64,000 nucleotides of DNA from Flaviflagellibacter rhizophilus. Its GTDB lineage: Bacteria; Pseudomonadota; Alphaproteobacteria; Rhizobiales; Methylopilaceae. The translations under genes were made by a program, and so were the position numbers. The notes under the pieces were generated by a model. It had not been told where the DNA came from and did not search any database. It saw nothing but the letters and a program-made list of their open reading frames with translations. Positions 14,972 through 23,155 of this stretch are shown piece after piece (position 1 is the first letter of the stretch; every line of letters begins with the position of its first letter). The DNA lies in NCBI RefSeq assembly GCF_033898525.1, contig NZ_JAXAFJ010000005.1, forward strand, positions 124,001 to 188,000. Direction: 5' to 3'.

Positions 14972-15475
14972 ATGCCTGGACCATATGACGCGAAGGCAGT
15001 CGCTAATGCGATCCTGGAGAAGAGCTTCCAGGAGAAGAAGCCTGTGAGCCCTCTTAAGCTACAGAAGCTCCTCTACTACGCGCATGGCTACTACTCTGCT
15101 GCAGCCGGCGTCCCGCTCATTGACCAGCCATTCGAAGCTTGGGAATACGGCCCTGTAGTGCCCTCGCTGTATCGCGAGTTTCGTCATTGCGGGAACTCGC
15201 CGATCAACTCGCTTGCCAGCGATTACAGCTGGGAACTCGAGGATTTCTGCCCAGTTCCGCCGGTGTCAGACGATCGTAAAATGAGGCGGGTGATCGACTT
15301 CGTTTGGGAGGCTTATGGCGACTACTCACCAATCGAGCTTTCGGAAATGACCCATCAGCCAGACAGCCCCTGGGACAGAACGAGAAAGAAGAATAAGGGC
15401 ATTAAGAATGCCGATATCTCCCAGGAAATGATTGAAGCGTATTTCTCGCCTCTGGTGAATAAGAAGTCTGCATGA
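14972..15475 (+). CDS. Panacea-domain (DUF4065) antitoxin
   Basis: 167 residues from ATG 14972, preceded by GAGGA; earlier starts add a Cys-rich tail without similarity. The Panacea/SocA-like domain is unmistakable: LKLQKLLYYAHGYYSA, then FEAWEYGPVVPSLYREF, and YSPIELSEMTHQPDSPW. Panacea proteins are the shared antitoxin of PanAT toxin-antitoxin systems, pairing with many unrelated toxins, and are frequent in prophages; SocA, an adaptor that delivers its toxin to ClpXP, is a relative. The following gene overlaps it by four bases (ATGA), the usual arrangement for an antitoxin-toxin pair. Confidence 0.85.
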   Translation: MPGPYDAKAVANAILEKSFQEKKPVSPLKLQKLLYYAHGYYSAAAGVPLIDQPFEAWEYGPVVPSLYREFRHCGNSPINSLASDYSWELEDFCPVPPVSDDRKMRRVIDFVWEAYGDYSPIELSEMTHQPDSPWDRTRKKNKGIKNADISQEMIEAYFSPLVNKKSA

Positions 15476-15834
15476 GCTGCGATGACACGCCGGAATTCAA
15501 GAAGGATGAGATTCCGAAGGTCGAGACTACCGCCATCGCTCAAGCGGAGCAGGCTTTCTTTGATTCTCCGAAGCCGCCGAACACCTTCGAGCTGCGCTTC
15601 GGCAAGTTCGGCCACATCTCCTGGCATAGTGACAACAGCACTGCGGTGCTTGCGTTAATCGTTCTTGTCCTTCTCTGTGTAGTGGTCCTGATTGTGTCGA
15701 TCGTCGGCGCTTGGACCACCGACAAGGGCTGGCTTGATTCGATCCTGCGCATCTTGGGAAACGCGATCTCAGCTGTTGCTGGAGCGGTTGTGGGTGCGAG
15801 TGCGGGTGCTACGAGCACTCGGCGGCGTAAGTGA
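15472..15834 (+). CDS. Small membrane protein, candidate PanT toxin
   Basis: 120 residues, ATG 15472, overlapping the Panacea gene in ATGA, so the two are translationally coupled. The first 55 residues are polar; a strong membrane segment follows (about 58-80, LALIVLVLLCVVVLIVSIVG), then a second Gly/Ala-rich segment (about 94-113) and a basic RRRK end. Some described Panacea-linked toxins are membrane proteins that disturb the proton motive force, so this is a good toxin candidate. No homologue is recognised by eye. The next gene converges on it and overlaps by 26 bases. Confidence 0.65.
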   Translation: MSCDDTPEFKKDEIPKVETTAIAQAEQAFFDSPKPPNTFELRFGKFGHISWHSDNSTAVLALIVLVLLCVVVLIVSIVGAWTTDKGWLDSILRILGNAISAVAGAVVGASAGATSTRRRK

Positions 15835-17452
15835 CGCGGCGCTTCGTGGCTCCCTGTGTGTCGAGGTCGGAAAGTAGGTACGAGGGAAACATCGCGATTG
15901 TTATCGCCCTCGCCTTGAGTGTCACGTCGCCATAGTCATCCCCTGCGGTTCGCGCAGCATGACCCTGGATCGCATCTAAGACGCGAGGATCGACGCCAGC
16001 CTCGCGCCCCACTGTCTTCATCCGGTGTCGCCAGCCGTGGTTCGGATCGACATCGCTAGGGATGATCTTCAGCGAGCGCAGCCAAACGCCAATTTTCGAG
16101 CTGTTGTTCTTGGCCGGATGAAGCTTGCCCTTTCGATCCGCACGCTCGGAGTAGAACAGCGGTCCAGGTTCTGAAGCCGCGACAAACTCCAGGAAGCCGC
16201 GCTCGACTAACTGCGGGTGCAACGGCACGTCGCGATACTGCCCGGTCTTAACCGAACCAGCGTCGGGCGTGATCCGCACGAAGTGAATGCCGTTCTCCGT
16301 CCGCACGTCCTGCTTCCGAAGCTGCGTCATCTCGGAAACCCGCGCCCCTGTATGAGCGCAAAGCCACGGCGCCCACTTCTTTGCAGCGCTGAGCGTGGGA
16401 TGCTCGCGGCGTTGTGCGGCGCTGGAGTAGGGCGGTCTATAGTCGCTTGCCGCCTTAAGCACCGCGAGAGCTTCTTCCAGCGTGTAGCCTTTCTCGCGGG
16501 AGCGAACGGCCCTTGTGACGCGGACCTTCACGCCAGCCACGGGATTGCTTTTGATCCGGTCGTTTTCAGTCGCCCATTGGAGCACGGCCCGAAGCGCGGC
16601 GATGTTCACGTCGCGCACTGTCTTTGCGGCCCTGGTGAGCAGAAGCTCGTCTTTCCAGCGGAGCACGTCGCCCTTCGTCACGCGAGCGGCATCGTCGTGC
16701 TTCAGGAACTCGGTGAACTGACGGAAGCAGGGCTTCCAACGCTTCTCTGCTTCAGCGCCCTTGCCGGAGGCCCTCAGCTCAGCAAGGTAGCCAGAAAGCA
16801 GCCCCATGAGCGACACGGGTGAAGCGCGCTCAGGTTCGGCTGGCAGCTTCAGCAGCGGGTGTTTTGGCTCGGCTGGCAGTTCGCCTGCGTCGCGCGTCTT
16901 AGACCGCTCCAGCGTCTCCAACTGGACGGCTGCCAGCACGCGTGCTGTTTCGCGCCACTCAATCGAACCTGGCTCAGCGGTGATGTTCCCGCGATCGCGA
17001 AAGCGATCGATCGCCCATCCGATCACAGCGCCGATCTCGTCATTCCCCGCCTGACCGGAAACAACTCGCCTAAGCACGGCTGCTAAGCCATCACGGAAGA
17101 GGTGCTCATACTCAGGGTGATAGATCGGGCTTCCATCCTCGCCAGTCAGGTTGCGGAGGTTCTCATCCAGGATGTCTTCTTCAGCGAAATGCGTCTGAGC
17201 GACCTCCGAGAGGTTCATGCGCCGATAGGAGAGCGGGCCGCTGGGCAAACCGGACTTGCGTCGGGCTTGATCGATGACATCGTTAAACCGCGCAACAGCA
17301 GCGGAAAGCCTGCGAGTGGCCGTCCTGCGGTCTGGGCCGAGGGCTTCGCGAAGCTCCGACTTCCCGATGATTGAGCGTAGCTCTGAAGGCACCACCACGC
17401 GTGCGAAGTAGCGCCCGTCACGCTCCAAAAGGTGCCGCACCTTGCCCGTCAT
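15809..17452 (-). CDS. Tyrosine-type site-specific integrase
   Basis: 547 residues. ATG 17452 is preferred because MTGKVRHLLERDGRYFARV begins the N-terminal domain typical of DUF6538-type integrases; the longer form reads through upstream sequence toward the tRNA. The catalytic core is complete: Arg in HTGARVSEMTQLR, Lys in SVKTGQYRDVPLH, HGWRHRMKT with His and Arg, GHAA, and Tyr in DDYGDV. A core-binding SAM-like region (about 240-330) precedes it. It recombines phage and host att sites, here within the adjacent tRNA-Thr gene whose 3' end is about 90 bases from the start codon. Confidence 0.92.
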   Translation of the reverse strand: MTGKVRHLLERDGRYFARVVVPSELRSIIGKSELREALGPDRRTATRRLSAAVARFNDVIDQARRKSGLPSGPLSYRRMNLSEVAQTHFAEEDILDENLRNLTGEDGSPIYHPEYEHLFRDGLAAVLRRVVSGQAGNDEIGAVIGWAIDRFRDRGNITAEPGSIEWRETARVLAAVQLETLERSKTRDAGELPAEPKHPLLKLPAEPERASPVSLMGLLSGYLAELRASGKGAEAEKRWKPCFRQFTEFLKHDDAARVTKGDVLRWKDELLLTRAAKTVRDVNIAALRAVLQWATENDRIKSNPVAGVKVRVTRAVRSREKGYTLEEALAVLKAASDYRPPYSSAAQRREHPTLSAAKKWAPWLCAHTGARVSEMTQLRKQDVRTENGIHFVRITPDAGSVKTGQYRDVPLHPQLVERGFLEFVAASEPGPLFYSERADRKGKLHPAKNNSSKIGVWLRSLKIIPSDVDPNHGWRHRMKTVGREAGVDPRVLDAIQGHAARTAGDDYGDVTLKARAITIAMFPSYLLSDLDTQGATKRRVTYAAECS

Positions 17453-17542
17453 TCCACACCCGTTTGTAACGACGTTTGTAACGTCAGAACGGACGAAAAA
17501 CCCTGAGTTTTCAAGAAAGTCTAGATCTTCTAAGGGGAATGA

Positions 17543-17617
17543 TGGTGCCGCAGGGGAGGATTGAACTCCCGACCTCACCATTACCAATGGTGTGCTCTAC
17601 CACTGAGCTACTGCGGC
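17543..17617 (-). tRNA. tRNA-Thr (GGT)
   Basis: Read on the minus strand, a 75-base cloverleaf runs from 17617 to 17543: acceptor arm GCCGCAG pairing with CTGCGGC, discriminator A, encoded CCA, D-arm with AGCTCAGTGGTAGAGC, anticodon arm CACCA-TTGGTAA-TGGTG (anticodon GGT) and T-arm GGGAGTTCAATCCTCCC. It remains intact and is the presumed integration target of the prophage; the crossover would be within its 3' half. Confidence 0.95.
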
Positions 17618-17735
17618 CAGATGCGCGTGTGCGGCCGACGCAAAGCGGCGGGCGGCGCGGGCGGATAACTGCCATAAGCCGGCATGCTGCGCAACCATGC
17701 TTGCCAGCTTCCCGCAGCTTCTGTTCATGTGCGGC

Positions 17736-17903
17736 ATGAGTAAGGATCAGCGCCCATCTCCCGAACAGGCCGCGCGCGCCGAAAGGCTTGCTGCGCAGCT
17801 TCGCGAAAATCTGAAGCGGCGCAAGGCGCAGGCGCGCGGCAGGCGCAGCGATGCGCCCATCGTCGCAGGCGAGGGGGCTGGCAAGGGCGAGCGGGAGCCG
17901 TGA
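17736..17903 (+). CDS. Small conserved basic protein upstream of murA
   Basis: 55 residues from ATG 17736. A Lys/Arg-rich helix (EQAARAERLAAQLRENLKRR) is followed by a short basic tail. Similar short basic proteins are found just upstream of murA in Hyphomicrobiales; function unknown. I judge it real by its composition and location, though the ribosome-binding site is weak. It ends 88 bases before murA. Confidence 0.55.
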   Translation: MSKDQRPSPEQAARAERLAAQLRENLKRRKAQARGRRSDAPIVAGEGAGKGEREP

Positions 17904-17991
17904 TGTTCCCGCGCCTTGTTTAGCCCCTGCGCTTCCGATACATCGCGAGGTTTCCTGCGGCCTCAGCCGCGACATCACAGGGTTCCTGCAT

Positions 17992-19281
17992 ATGGACCGC
18001 ATCCGCATTGTCGGTGGCGCCACGCTCGAGGGCGTGATTCCGATTTCCGGCGCCAAGAACGCCGCCCTGCCGCTGATGATCGCGAGCCTGCTCACCGAAG
18101 AAACGCTGGTGCTGGAAAATGTGCCGCGCCTGGCCGACGTCATCCAGCTCAAGCGTATCCTGTCGAACCACGGCGTAGACATGGGCGTGCGCGGACGGCG
18201 CCATGGCGAGACCGATACCGATGGCGAGACTCTGACGCTGAACGCCAAGACGATCGTCGACACCACGGCTCCCTACGAGCTCGTCTCGACGATGCGCGCG
18301 AGCTTCTGGGTGCTCGGGCCCCTGGTGGCGCGCATGGGGCATGCCAAGGTTTCGCTTCCGGGCGGCTGCGCCATCGGCACGCGTCCGGTCGACTTCCTGC
18401 TGCAGGTGCTGGAAGCGCTCGGCGCGCAGATCGAGATCGACAGCGGCTATGTCATCGCGACCGCGCGTCACGGGCTTAAGGGCGCCGAGATCAACTTCCC
18501 CAAGGTTTCGGTGGGCGCCACGCATACGGCCCTCATGGCGGCGAGCCTTGCCGATGGCGTCAGTGTCATCAGCAACGCGGCGCGCGAGCCGGAGGTGACG
18601 GACCTCGCGGACCTCTTGGTCAAGATGGGCGCGAAGATCGAGGGCATTGGAACCTCGACGCTGACCGTCACGGGCGTCGCGCAGCTCCACGGCGCCACCC
18701 ACCGCGTCATCGCAGACCGCATCGAGACCGGCACCTTTGCGCTTGCCGTCGCCATGGCCGGCGGGGATGTGACGCTTCAGGGCGCGAGGACCGATCTTCT
18801 GGAAAGCGCGCTCGACTCGATGCGCCAGGCGGGCGCCGAGATCGAGGCGCTGCCGAACGGCATCCGCGTGTCGCGCAACGGCAATGGCCTGCAGGCCGTA
18901 GACGTCACCACCGAGGCGTTCCCGGGCTTTCCGACGGACTTGCAGGCGCAATTCATGGCCCTTGCCACCCGCGCGCAGGGCACGTCGCGCATCCGGGAAA
19001 CCATTTTCGAGAACCGCTTCATGCATGTGCAGGAACTTGCGCGCCTCGGCGCGCGGATCCGGCTCGATGGCGACACCGCCTTCGTCGATGGGGTGGAGCG
19101 GCTGAAGGGCGCGCCTGTGATGGCGACCGATCTGCGGGCCTCCGTCTCGCTGGTCATTGCGGCCCTTGCCGCCGAAGGAGAGACGGTGGTCAACCGCATC
19201 TACCACCTGGATCGCGGGTTTGAGCGGCTGGAGCACAAGCTCTCGCGTTGCGGCGCGCAGATCGAACGCATCAGCGGCTGA
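17992..19281 (+). CDS. murA: UDP-N-acetylglucosamine 1-carboxyvinyltransferase
   Basis: 429 residues, ATG 17992. MurA transfers enolpyruvate from PEP to UDP-GlcNAc, the first committed step of peptidoglycan synthesis, in the cytoplasm. The start MDRIRIVGG is canonical, Lys22 lies in SGAKNAAL, and the catalytic Cys126 lies in GGCAIGTRP. The C-terminal AALAAEGETVVNRIYHLDRG is also typical. Having Cys rather than Asp at the active site predicts fosfomycin sensitivity. It heads the block DUF2948 - hisD - UPF0262 - infA - maf - yacG, known from Hyphomicrobiales. Confidence 0.98.
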   Translation: MDRIRIVGGATLEGVIPISGAKNAALPLMIASLLTEETLVLENVPRLADVIQLKRILSNHGVDMGVRGRRHGETDTDGETLTLNAKTIVDTTAPYELVSTMRASFWVLGPLVARMGHAKVSLPGGCAIGTRPVDFLLQVLEALGAQIEIDSGYVIATARHGLKGAEINFPKVSVGATHTALMAASLADGVSVISNAAREPEVTDLADLLVKMGAKIEGIGTSTLTVTGVAQLHGATHRVIADRIETGTFALAVAMAGGDVTLQGARTDLLESALDSMRQAGAEIEALPNGIRVSRNGNGLQAVDVTTEAFPGFPTDLQAQFMALATRAQGTSRIRETIFENRFMHVQELARLGARIRLDGDTAFVDGVERLKGAPVMATDLRASVSLVIAALAAEGETVVNRIYHLDRGFERLEHKLSRCGAQIERISG

Positions 19282-19347
19282 ACACTCCTCATTGCGCGCG
19301 CTAACAGCCCTTCCTAAGTGAAGGCATTCACGCACCATGGCGGCCCG

Positions 19348-19815
19348 ATGCTCGACGATGCACCCTTGAAACTGCTGGCGTTCGACGCCGAAGACCTGAA
19401 GGTTCTCTCCGTCCACCTTCAGGACGCTGAACTCACGACCAGCGATCTGATCTACCTTCCGCGCGAGAGGCGGTTCGCCTTCGCAGCCGACCGCTTCGAT
19501 TGGGAAGCCTCCGTGTCCGGAAAGGGCACGCGGCGGCGCCGCACGGCCGTGCATTTCGAGGGCGTGACGGCGGTTCGCTCCCGAGGGGTGGACACGGCGA
19601 AGAAGGACCAGGCGCTCACGCTTCTTGCGCTCGCATTCGAGCCCGGCGAGGCCCCTGGCGGCTCCGTTCACCTGCTGTTTCTCGACGGCGCCTGTGTGAA
19701 GCTCGACGTCGAATGCCTTGAGGCAGCCTTCAAGGATCTCGGGCCGACCTGGACCTGCAGCTGCTGCCCCAGCCATCCCGAAGCCGACGAACCTGCCAAA
19801 GCCGAGGTCGCCTGA
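19348..19815 (+). CDS. DUF2948 family protein
   Basis: 155 residues from ATG 19348 (MLDDAPLKLLAFDAEDL is the usual beginning); an upstream GTG at 19318 adds ten residues. Other family traits are VLSVHLQDAE, then LIYLPRERRFAFAADRFDWE and the end DLGPTWTCSCCPSHP. Function unknown; the gene is conserved between murA and hisD in Alphaproteobacteria. Two adjacent Cys residues near the C-terminus could bind a metal. Confidence 0.88.
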   Translation: MLDDAPLKLLAFDAEDLKVLSVHLQDAELTTSDLIYLPRERRFAFAADRFDWEASVSGKGTRRRRTAVHFEGVTAVRSRGVDTAKKDQALTLLALAFEPGEAPGGSVHLLFLDGACVKLDVECLEAAFKDLGPTWTCSCCPSHPEADEPAKAEVA

Positions 19816-19818
19816 CAT

Positions 19819-21114
19819 ATGGCCGTTTTGCTCGATGCTGGCGCGCATGATTTCGAAGCACGCTTTTCCGCCCTGCTGGGCGCGAAGCGCGAGAGTGCCG
19901 AAGACGTTGATTCCGCCGTGCGTGACATCATTGCTGAGGTGCGTTCGCGCGGCGACGAGGCCTTGTGCGAGTTCACGCGCCGGTTCGACCGCTTCGAGAT
20001 AACGCCGGCGCAACTGCGCGTCACCGACGCCGAGATCGACGCCGCTTGCGCCGAGTGCAGCGCCGAAACGCTGGAGGCCCTGGGCGTCGCACGCGACCGC
20101 ATCGAGAGCCATCATCGCCGCCAGCTTCCGCAGGATGAGCGGTACACCGACGCGCTGGGCGTGGAACTCGGTCATCGCTGGACCGCGGTGGAAGCCGTTG
20201 GGCTCTACGTTCCCGGAGGCACGGCTGCCTATCCGTCTTCGGTGCTCATGAACGCGATCCCGGCCAAGGTGGCGGGCGTGCCTCGCGTGGTCATGGTGGT
20301 GCCCACGCCGGACGGAAAGCTGAACCCGCTCGTTCTGGCGGCCGCTCGTCTTGCGGGCGTGGATGAGATCTACCGCGTGGGTGGTGCGCAGGCCGTCGCC
20401 GCGCTGGCCTATGGCACCGACACGATCAAGCCGGTCGCGAAGATCGTCGGACCGGGCAATGCCTGGGTGGCCGCGGCCAAGAGGCGCGTATTCGGCGTGG
20501 TCGGCATCGACATGATCGCTGGCCCCTCCGAGGTCGTGGTGGTCGCGGATGGCGATGCGAACCCGGAATGGGTGGCCGCCGATTTGCTCGCGCAGGCCGA
20601 ACACGACACCGCTGCGCAAGCCATCCTCATCACCGATTCGCCCGCGCTCGCGGCTGCGGTCGAGAAGGCGGTTGCGCATCAGCTCGCAGTGCTGCCGCGC
20701 GGAAACATCGCCGGCGCGAGCTGGGCCGAGCACGGGGCGATCATCCTTGTTCCGGACCTGGACGCCGCAGTGCCGCTCGTGGATCGGCTGGCCCCGGAGC
20801 ATCTCGAAATCGAGACGCCGGATGCGGACGCCCTGGCCGCCAAGATCCGCAACGCCGGTGCGATCTTCCTGGGCTCGCACACGCCGGAAGCCATCGGCGA
20901 CTATGTCGGTGGTTCGAACCATGTGCTGCCCACCGCCCGGTCCGCCCGCTTCTCCTCCGTGCTGTCGGTGCTGGATTTCGTGAAGCGCACCTCGATCCTG
21001 AAATGCTCGCCGAGTTCACTGGCGACGCTCGGCATTTCGGCGATCCGGCTCGCGGAAGCCGAGGGCCTTCAGGGCCATGCCCGCTCCGTGTCCATCCGGC
21101 TCGAGAACGCCTGA
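19819..21114 (+). CDS. hisD: Histidinol dehydrogenase
   Basis: 431 residues. HisD catalyses the last two steps of histidine synthesis, oxidising histidinol to histidine with two NAD and a catalytic zinc. Clear family motifs: VGLYVPGGTAAYPSSVLMN, IVGPGNAWVAAAKR, DMIAGPSEVVVVADG, LAPEHLEIET and YVGGSNHVLPT, which supply zinc and substrate ligands. It starts three bases after the DUF2948 stop and overlaps the UPF0262 gene by one base (TGATG). Confidence 0.98.
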   Translation: MAVLLDAGAHDFEARFSALLGAKRESAEDVDSAVRDIIAEVRSRGDEALCEFTRRFDRFEITPAQLRVTDAEIDAACAECSAETLEALGVARDRIESHHRRQLPQDERYTDALGVELGHRWTAVEAVGLYVPGGTAAYPSSVLMNAIPAKVAGVPRVVMVVPTPDGKLNPLVLAAARLAGVDEIYRVGGAQAVAALAYGTDTIKPVAKIVGPGNAWVAAAKRRVFGVVGIDMIAGPSEVVVVADGDANPEWVAADLLAQAEHDTAAQAILITDSPALAAAVEKAVAHQLAVLPRGNIAGASWAEHGAIILVPDLDAAVPLVDRLAPEHLEIETPDADALAAKIRNAGAIFLGSHTPEAIGDYVGGSNHVLPTARSARFSSVLSVLDFVKRTSILKCSPSSLATLGISAIRLAEAEGLQGHARSVSIRLENA

Positions 21115-21611
21115 TGGACAGCGGCGGCGCCGGGGATGACTTGTCCCGCGACCGCCTGGTCTCGGTCGAGATCGACGAGCGGTCATTGGGTGCGGCGAGC
21201 GCCGAGGCCGAGCACGAATGCGAGGTCGCGATCTACGACCTTCTCGAGGAAAACAGCTTCGCGGTAACGGGGCAGGATCTCGGACCCTACCGGCTGCGGC
21301 TGGCACTCGAGGGCGCGCGGCTGATGTTCGCCGTGAAGGACGAGGAAGGCCGCGATGTGGTGGCCCATTTCCTTGCTTTGGGTCCCTTCCGCAAGACAGT
21401 CACGGACTATGTGACGATCTGCCAGCGGCACTATGCGGCCATCCGCACGGCGTCTCCATCGCAGATCGAGGCCATCGATATGGGACGGCGCGGTCTCCAC
21501 AACGAGTCGGCCACCATCGTGCGGGAGCGCCTGGCGGGGAAGATCGAGATTGACTTCGCGACCGCCCGCAGGCTCTTCACCCTTCTGGTTGCCCTGAACT
21601 GGGATGTCTGA
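21114..21611 (+). CDS. UPF0262 family protein
   Basis: 165 residues from ATG 21114, in TGATG with the hisD stop. Typical UPF0262 segments: LVSVEIDERSLGAASAEAE, then VAIYDLLEENSF, ALGPFRKTVTDYVTICQRHY and GRRGLHNESATIVRERL. Function unknown, conserved next to hisD in Alphaproteobacteria. In many relatives a low-molecular-weight phosphatase gene follows; here only 207 non-coding bases separate it from infA. Confidence 0.92.
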   Translation: MDSGGAGDDLSRDRLVSVEIDERSLGAASAEAEHECEVAIYDLLEENSFAVTGQDLGPYRLRLALEGARLMFAVKDEEGRDVVAHFLALGPFRKTVTDYVTICQRHYAAIRTASPSQIEAIDMGRRGLHNESATIVRERLAGKIEIDFATARRLFTLLVALNWDV

Positions 21612-21818
21612 ACCGGGCGCGATGCTTGCTTCGATTTCAGCCCTCCCCATATGGGGATTGGTGCGCGGTGCCATCCGGCGTTGTTAAAACGCGCGTCTTT
21701 GATTAGGTTTCGCGCCTTCCACAAAGGTGTTCCCCTGGCAGACATGCCGGTGGGAGGTGCTTTGTCGTTTTCTGGAGCCGGTGCCGCGCATCGCGCGCCG
21801 CTCTAACAGCAGGTTTGC

Positions 21819-22037
21819 ATGTCCAAAGAAGAACTGCTCGAGTTCCCGGGTGTTGTCTCCGAACTTCTGCCGAACGCGATGTTTCGCGTGAAGCTGGAGA
21901 ATGACCATGAGATCGTCGCCCATACGGCGGGCCGCATGCGCAAGAACCGCATCCGCGTTCTGGCCGGCGACCGCGTTCTGGTCGAGATGACGCCTTATGA
22001 CCTGACCAAGGGCCGTATCACCTACCGCTTCAAGTGA
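21819..22037 (+). CDS. infA: Translation initiation factor IF-1
   Basis: 72 residues, the standard length, with the OB-fold pattern FPGVVSELLPNAMFRVKLEN and GDRVLVEMTPYDLTKGRITY. IF-1 binds the ribosomal A site during initiation with IF-2 and IF-3. CAGG upstream of ATG 21819 serves as ribosome-binding site. The 207-base gap upstream probably contains its promoter, with TTGATTAGG near 21698. Confidence 0.98.
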   Translation: MSKEELLEFPGVVSELLPNAMFRVKLENDHEIVAHTAGRMRKNRIRVLAGDRVLVEMTPYDLTKGRITYRFK

Positions 22038-22077
22038 CCGCGCCGCGGCGCCGTCCGCTGCCCAGCCGAGCGACGTC

Positions 22078-22713
22078 ATGACCGGCCGTCCAAAACTTGT
22101 CCTCTCTTCCGCATCGCCTCGCCGACTCGCCCTGCTGGAGCAGATCGGCCTGCGGCCTGATGCGCTTCTTCCCGCCAGCATCGATGAAGAGCCGCTGCGG
22201 TTCGAGCGACCGCGGGCGCTCGCGGAGCGTCTGGCCGTGGAAAAGGCGCAGGCCTCACGGACGGTCGGGATTCAGGACGAGGCGTTGCGTGACGCGTTTT
22301 ATCTCGCAGCCGATACTGTCGTCGCGCTGGGGCGCCGCATCTTGCCCAAGGCTGAGACCCTGGAAGACGCGGAGGAGTGCCTGGGCCTTCTCTCTGGCCG
22401 CGCCCACAGGGTCTACACCGCAGTCAGCATGATCACGCCGAGCGGCAAGCAGCGCAGTCGCGTCGTGGAGAGCCGCGTCCGCTTCAAGCACCTCTCCCAT
22501 CGCGAGATGGAAAGCTACCTCGCCTCGCGGGAATGGGAAGGCAAGGCCGGCGGGTATGCCATTCAGGGAATCGCAGGCAGCTTTATCGTGCGGCTGGTCG
22601 GATCCTACACCGCCGTGGTTGGCCTGCCTTTGTACGAGACGCACAACCTGCTGACCGGAGAAGGACTCCAGGTGCACGAGGGCTGGCGCAACCCGTTGGA
22701 AGGTGTCTCGTGA
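22078..22713 (+). CDS. maf: Maf-like nucleoside triphosphate pyrophosphatase
   Basis: 211 residues. Maf proteins hydrolyse dTTP/UTP or modified nucleotides to monophosphates. The Maf signature LVLSSASPRRLALLEQIGL is at residues 7-25, AADTVVALGRRILPK gives the Asp of the active site, and GGYAIQGIAGSFIVRLVGS followed by TAVVGLPLYET is the conserved C-terminal block. It lies between infA and yacG, as in related genomes, and overlaps yacG by four bases. Confidence 0.95.
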   Translation: MTGRPKLVLSSASPRRLALLEQIGLRPDALLPASIDEEPLRFERPRALAERLAVEKAQASRTVGIQDEALRDAFYLAADTVVALGRRILPKAETLEDAEECLGLLSGRAHRVYTAVSMITPSGKQRSRVVESRVRFKHLSHREMESYLASREWEGKAGGYAIQGIAGSFIVRLVGSYTAVVGLPLYETHNLLTGEGLQVHEGWRNPLEGVS

Positions 22714-22934
22714 GCAGCCGCGCTCCCGCTGGCGGCAAATCCTGCCCCATCTGCGGAAAGCCGGCCGCGCCGGACCATCGCCCCTTCTGCTCGACGCGCT
22801 GCGCGGACGTGGACCTGAACCGCTGGCTCAGTGGCGCCTACCGTGTCGAAACCGACGAGCCGCCGTCGGATGCGACATCTTCGTTACAAGAAGGCGAGGA
22901 AGCGTCTGGACAGGCGCCGCGACGCTTCTTATAA
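22710..22934 (+). CDS. yacG: DNA gyrase inhibitor YacG
   Basis: 74 residues starting at GTG 22710, which overlaps the maf stop (GTGA). The zinc-binding pattern is complete: CPIC at about residues 11-14 and CSTRC about 15 residues later, followed by DLNRWLSGAYRV. YacG binds GyrB and blocks DNA binding by gyrase. The acidic C-terminal tail is variable in the family. Confidence 0.93.
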   Translation: MSSRAPAGGKSCPICGKPAAPDHRPFCSTRCADVDLNRWLSGAYRVETDEPPSDATSSLQEGEEASGQAPRRFL

Positions 22935-22968
22935 GGCCCCCACTCGAACGGGCAGCGCCCGCTTCGGC

Positions 22969-23044
22969 GCCCAGGTAGCTCAGTTGGTAGAGCATGCGAC
23001 TGAAAATCGCAGTGTCGGCGGTTCGACTCCGTCCCTGGGCACCA
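22969..23044 (+). tRNA. tRNA-Phe (GAA)
   Basis: A 76-base cloverleaf with acceptor arms GCCCAGG and CCTGGGC, discriminator A and encoded CCA, D-arm TAGCTCAGTTGGTAGAGC, anticodon arm TGCGA-CTGAAAA-TCGCA (anticodon GAA) and T-arm CGGTTCGACTCCG. It lies 34 bases after yacG. Confidence 0.96.
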
Positions 23045-23155
23045 TTTCCCTTCCCCCCGTCCGAAACCGACCTGCAGACCGACAGCGGACGTCGCTACGG
23101 CCTGACCATAAGCTCGAACCACGTTCGCCAAGCTGCTGCAGCGGCTGCTGGCGGA

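Larger units (their letters stand above)
1..17617. mobile_element. Prophage, right-hand portion, integrated at tRNA-Thr
   Basis: A run of phage genes (portal, capsid, terminase, head-tail and tape-measure genes) is followed by accessory genes and ends with a tyrosine integrase whose start lies about 90 bases from the 3' end of a tRNA-Thr gene. That is the classic layout of tRNA-targeted integration. Housekeeping genes (murA onward) begin directly beyond the tRNA. I found no second copy of the tRNA 3' end in the first 800 bases, so the left attachment site and further phage genes (tail tip, lysis, replication, repressor) probably lie outside the window. The left coordinate is only the window edge. 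Confidence 0.85.

Noticed and set aside
17920..20922. 1000-codon open frame on the minus strand
   Set aside because: It lies antisense across murA, DUF2948 and hisD, all clearly genuine. Its composition (Arg, Gly, His, Asp-rich) is that of a shadow frame in GC-rich DNA.
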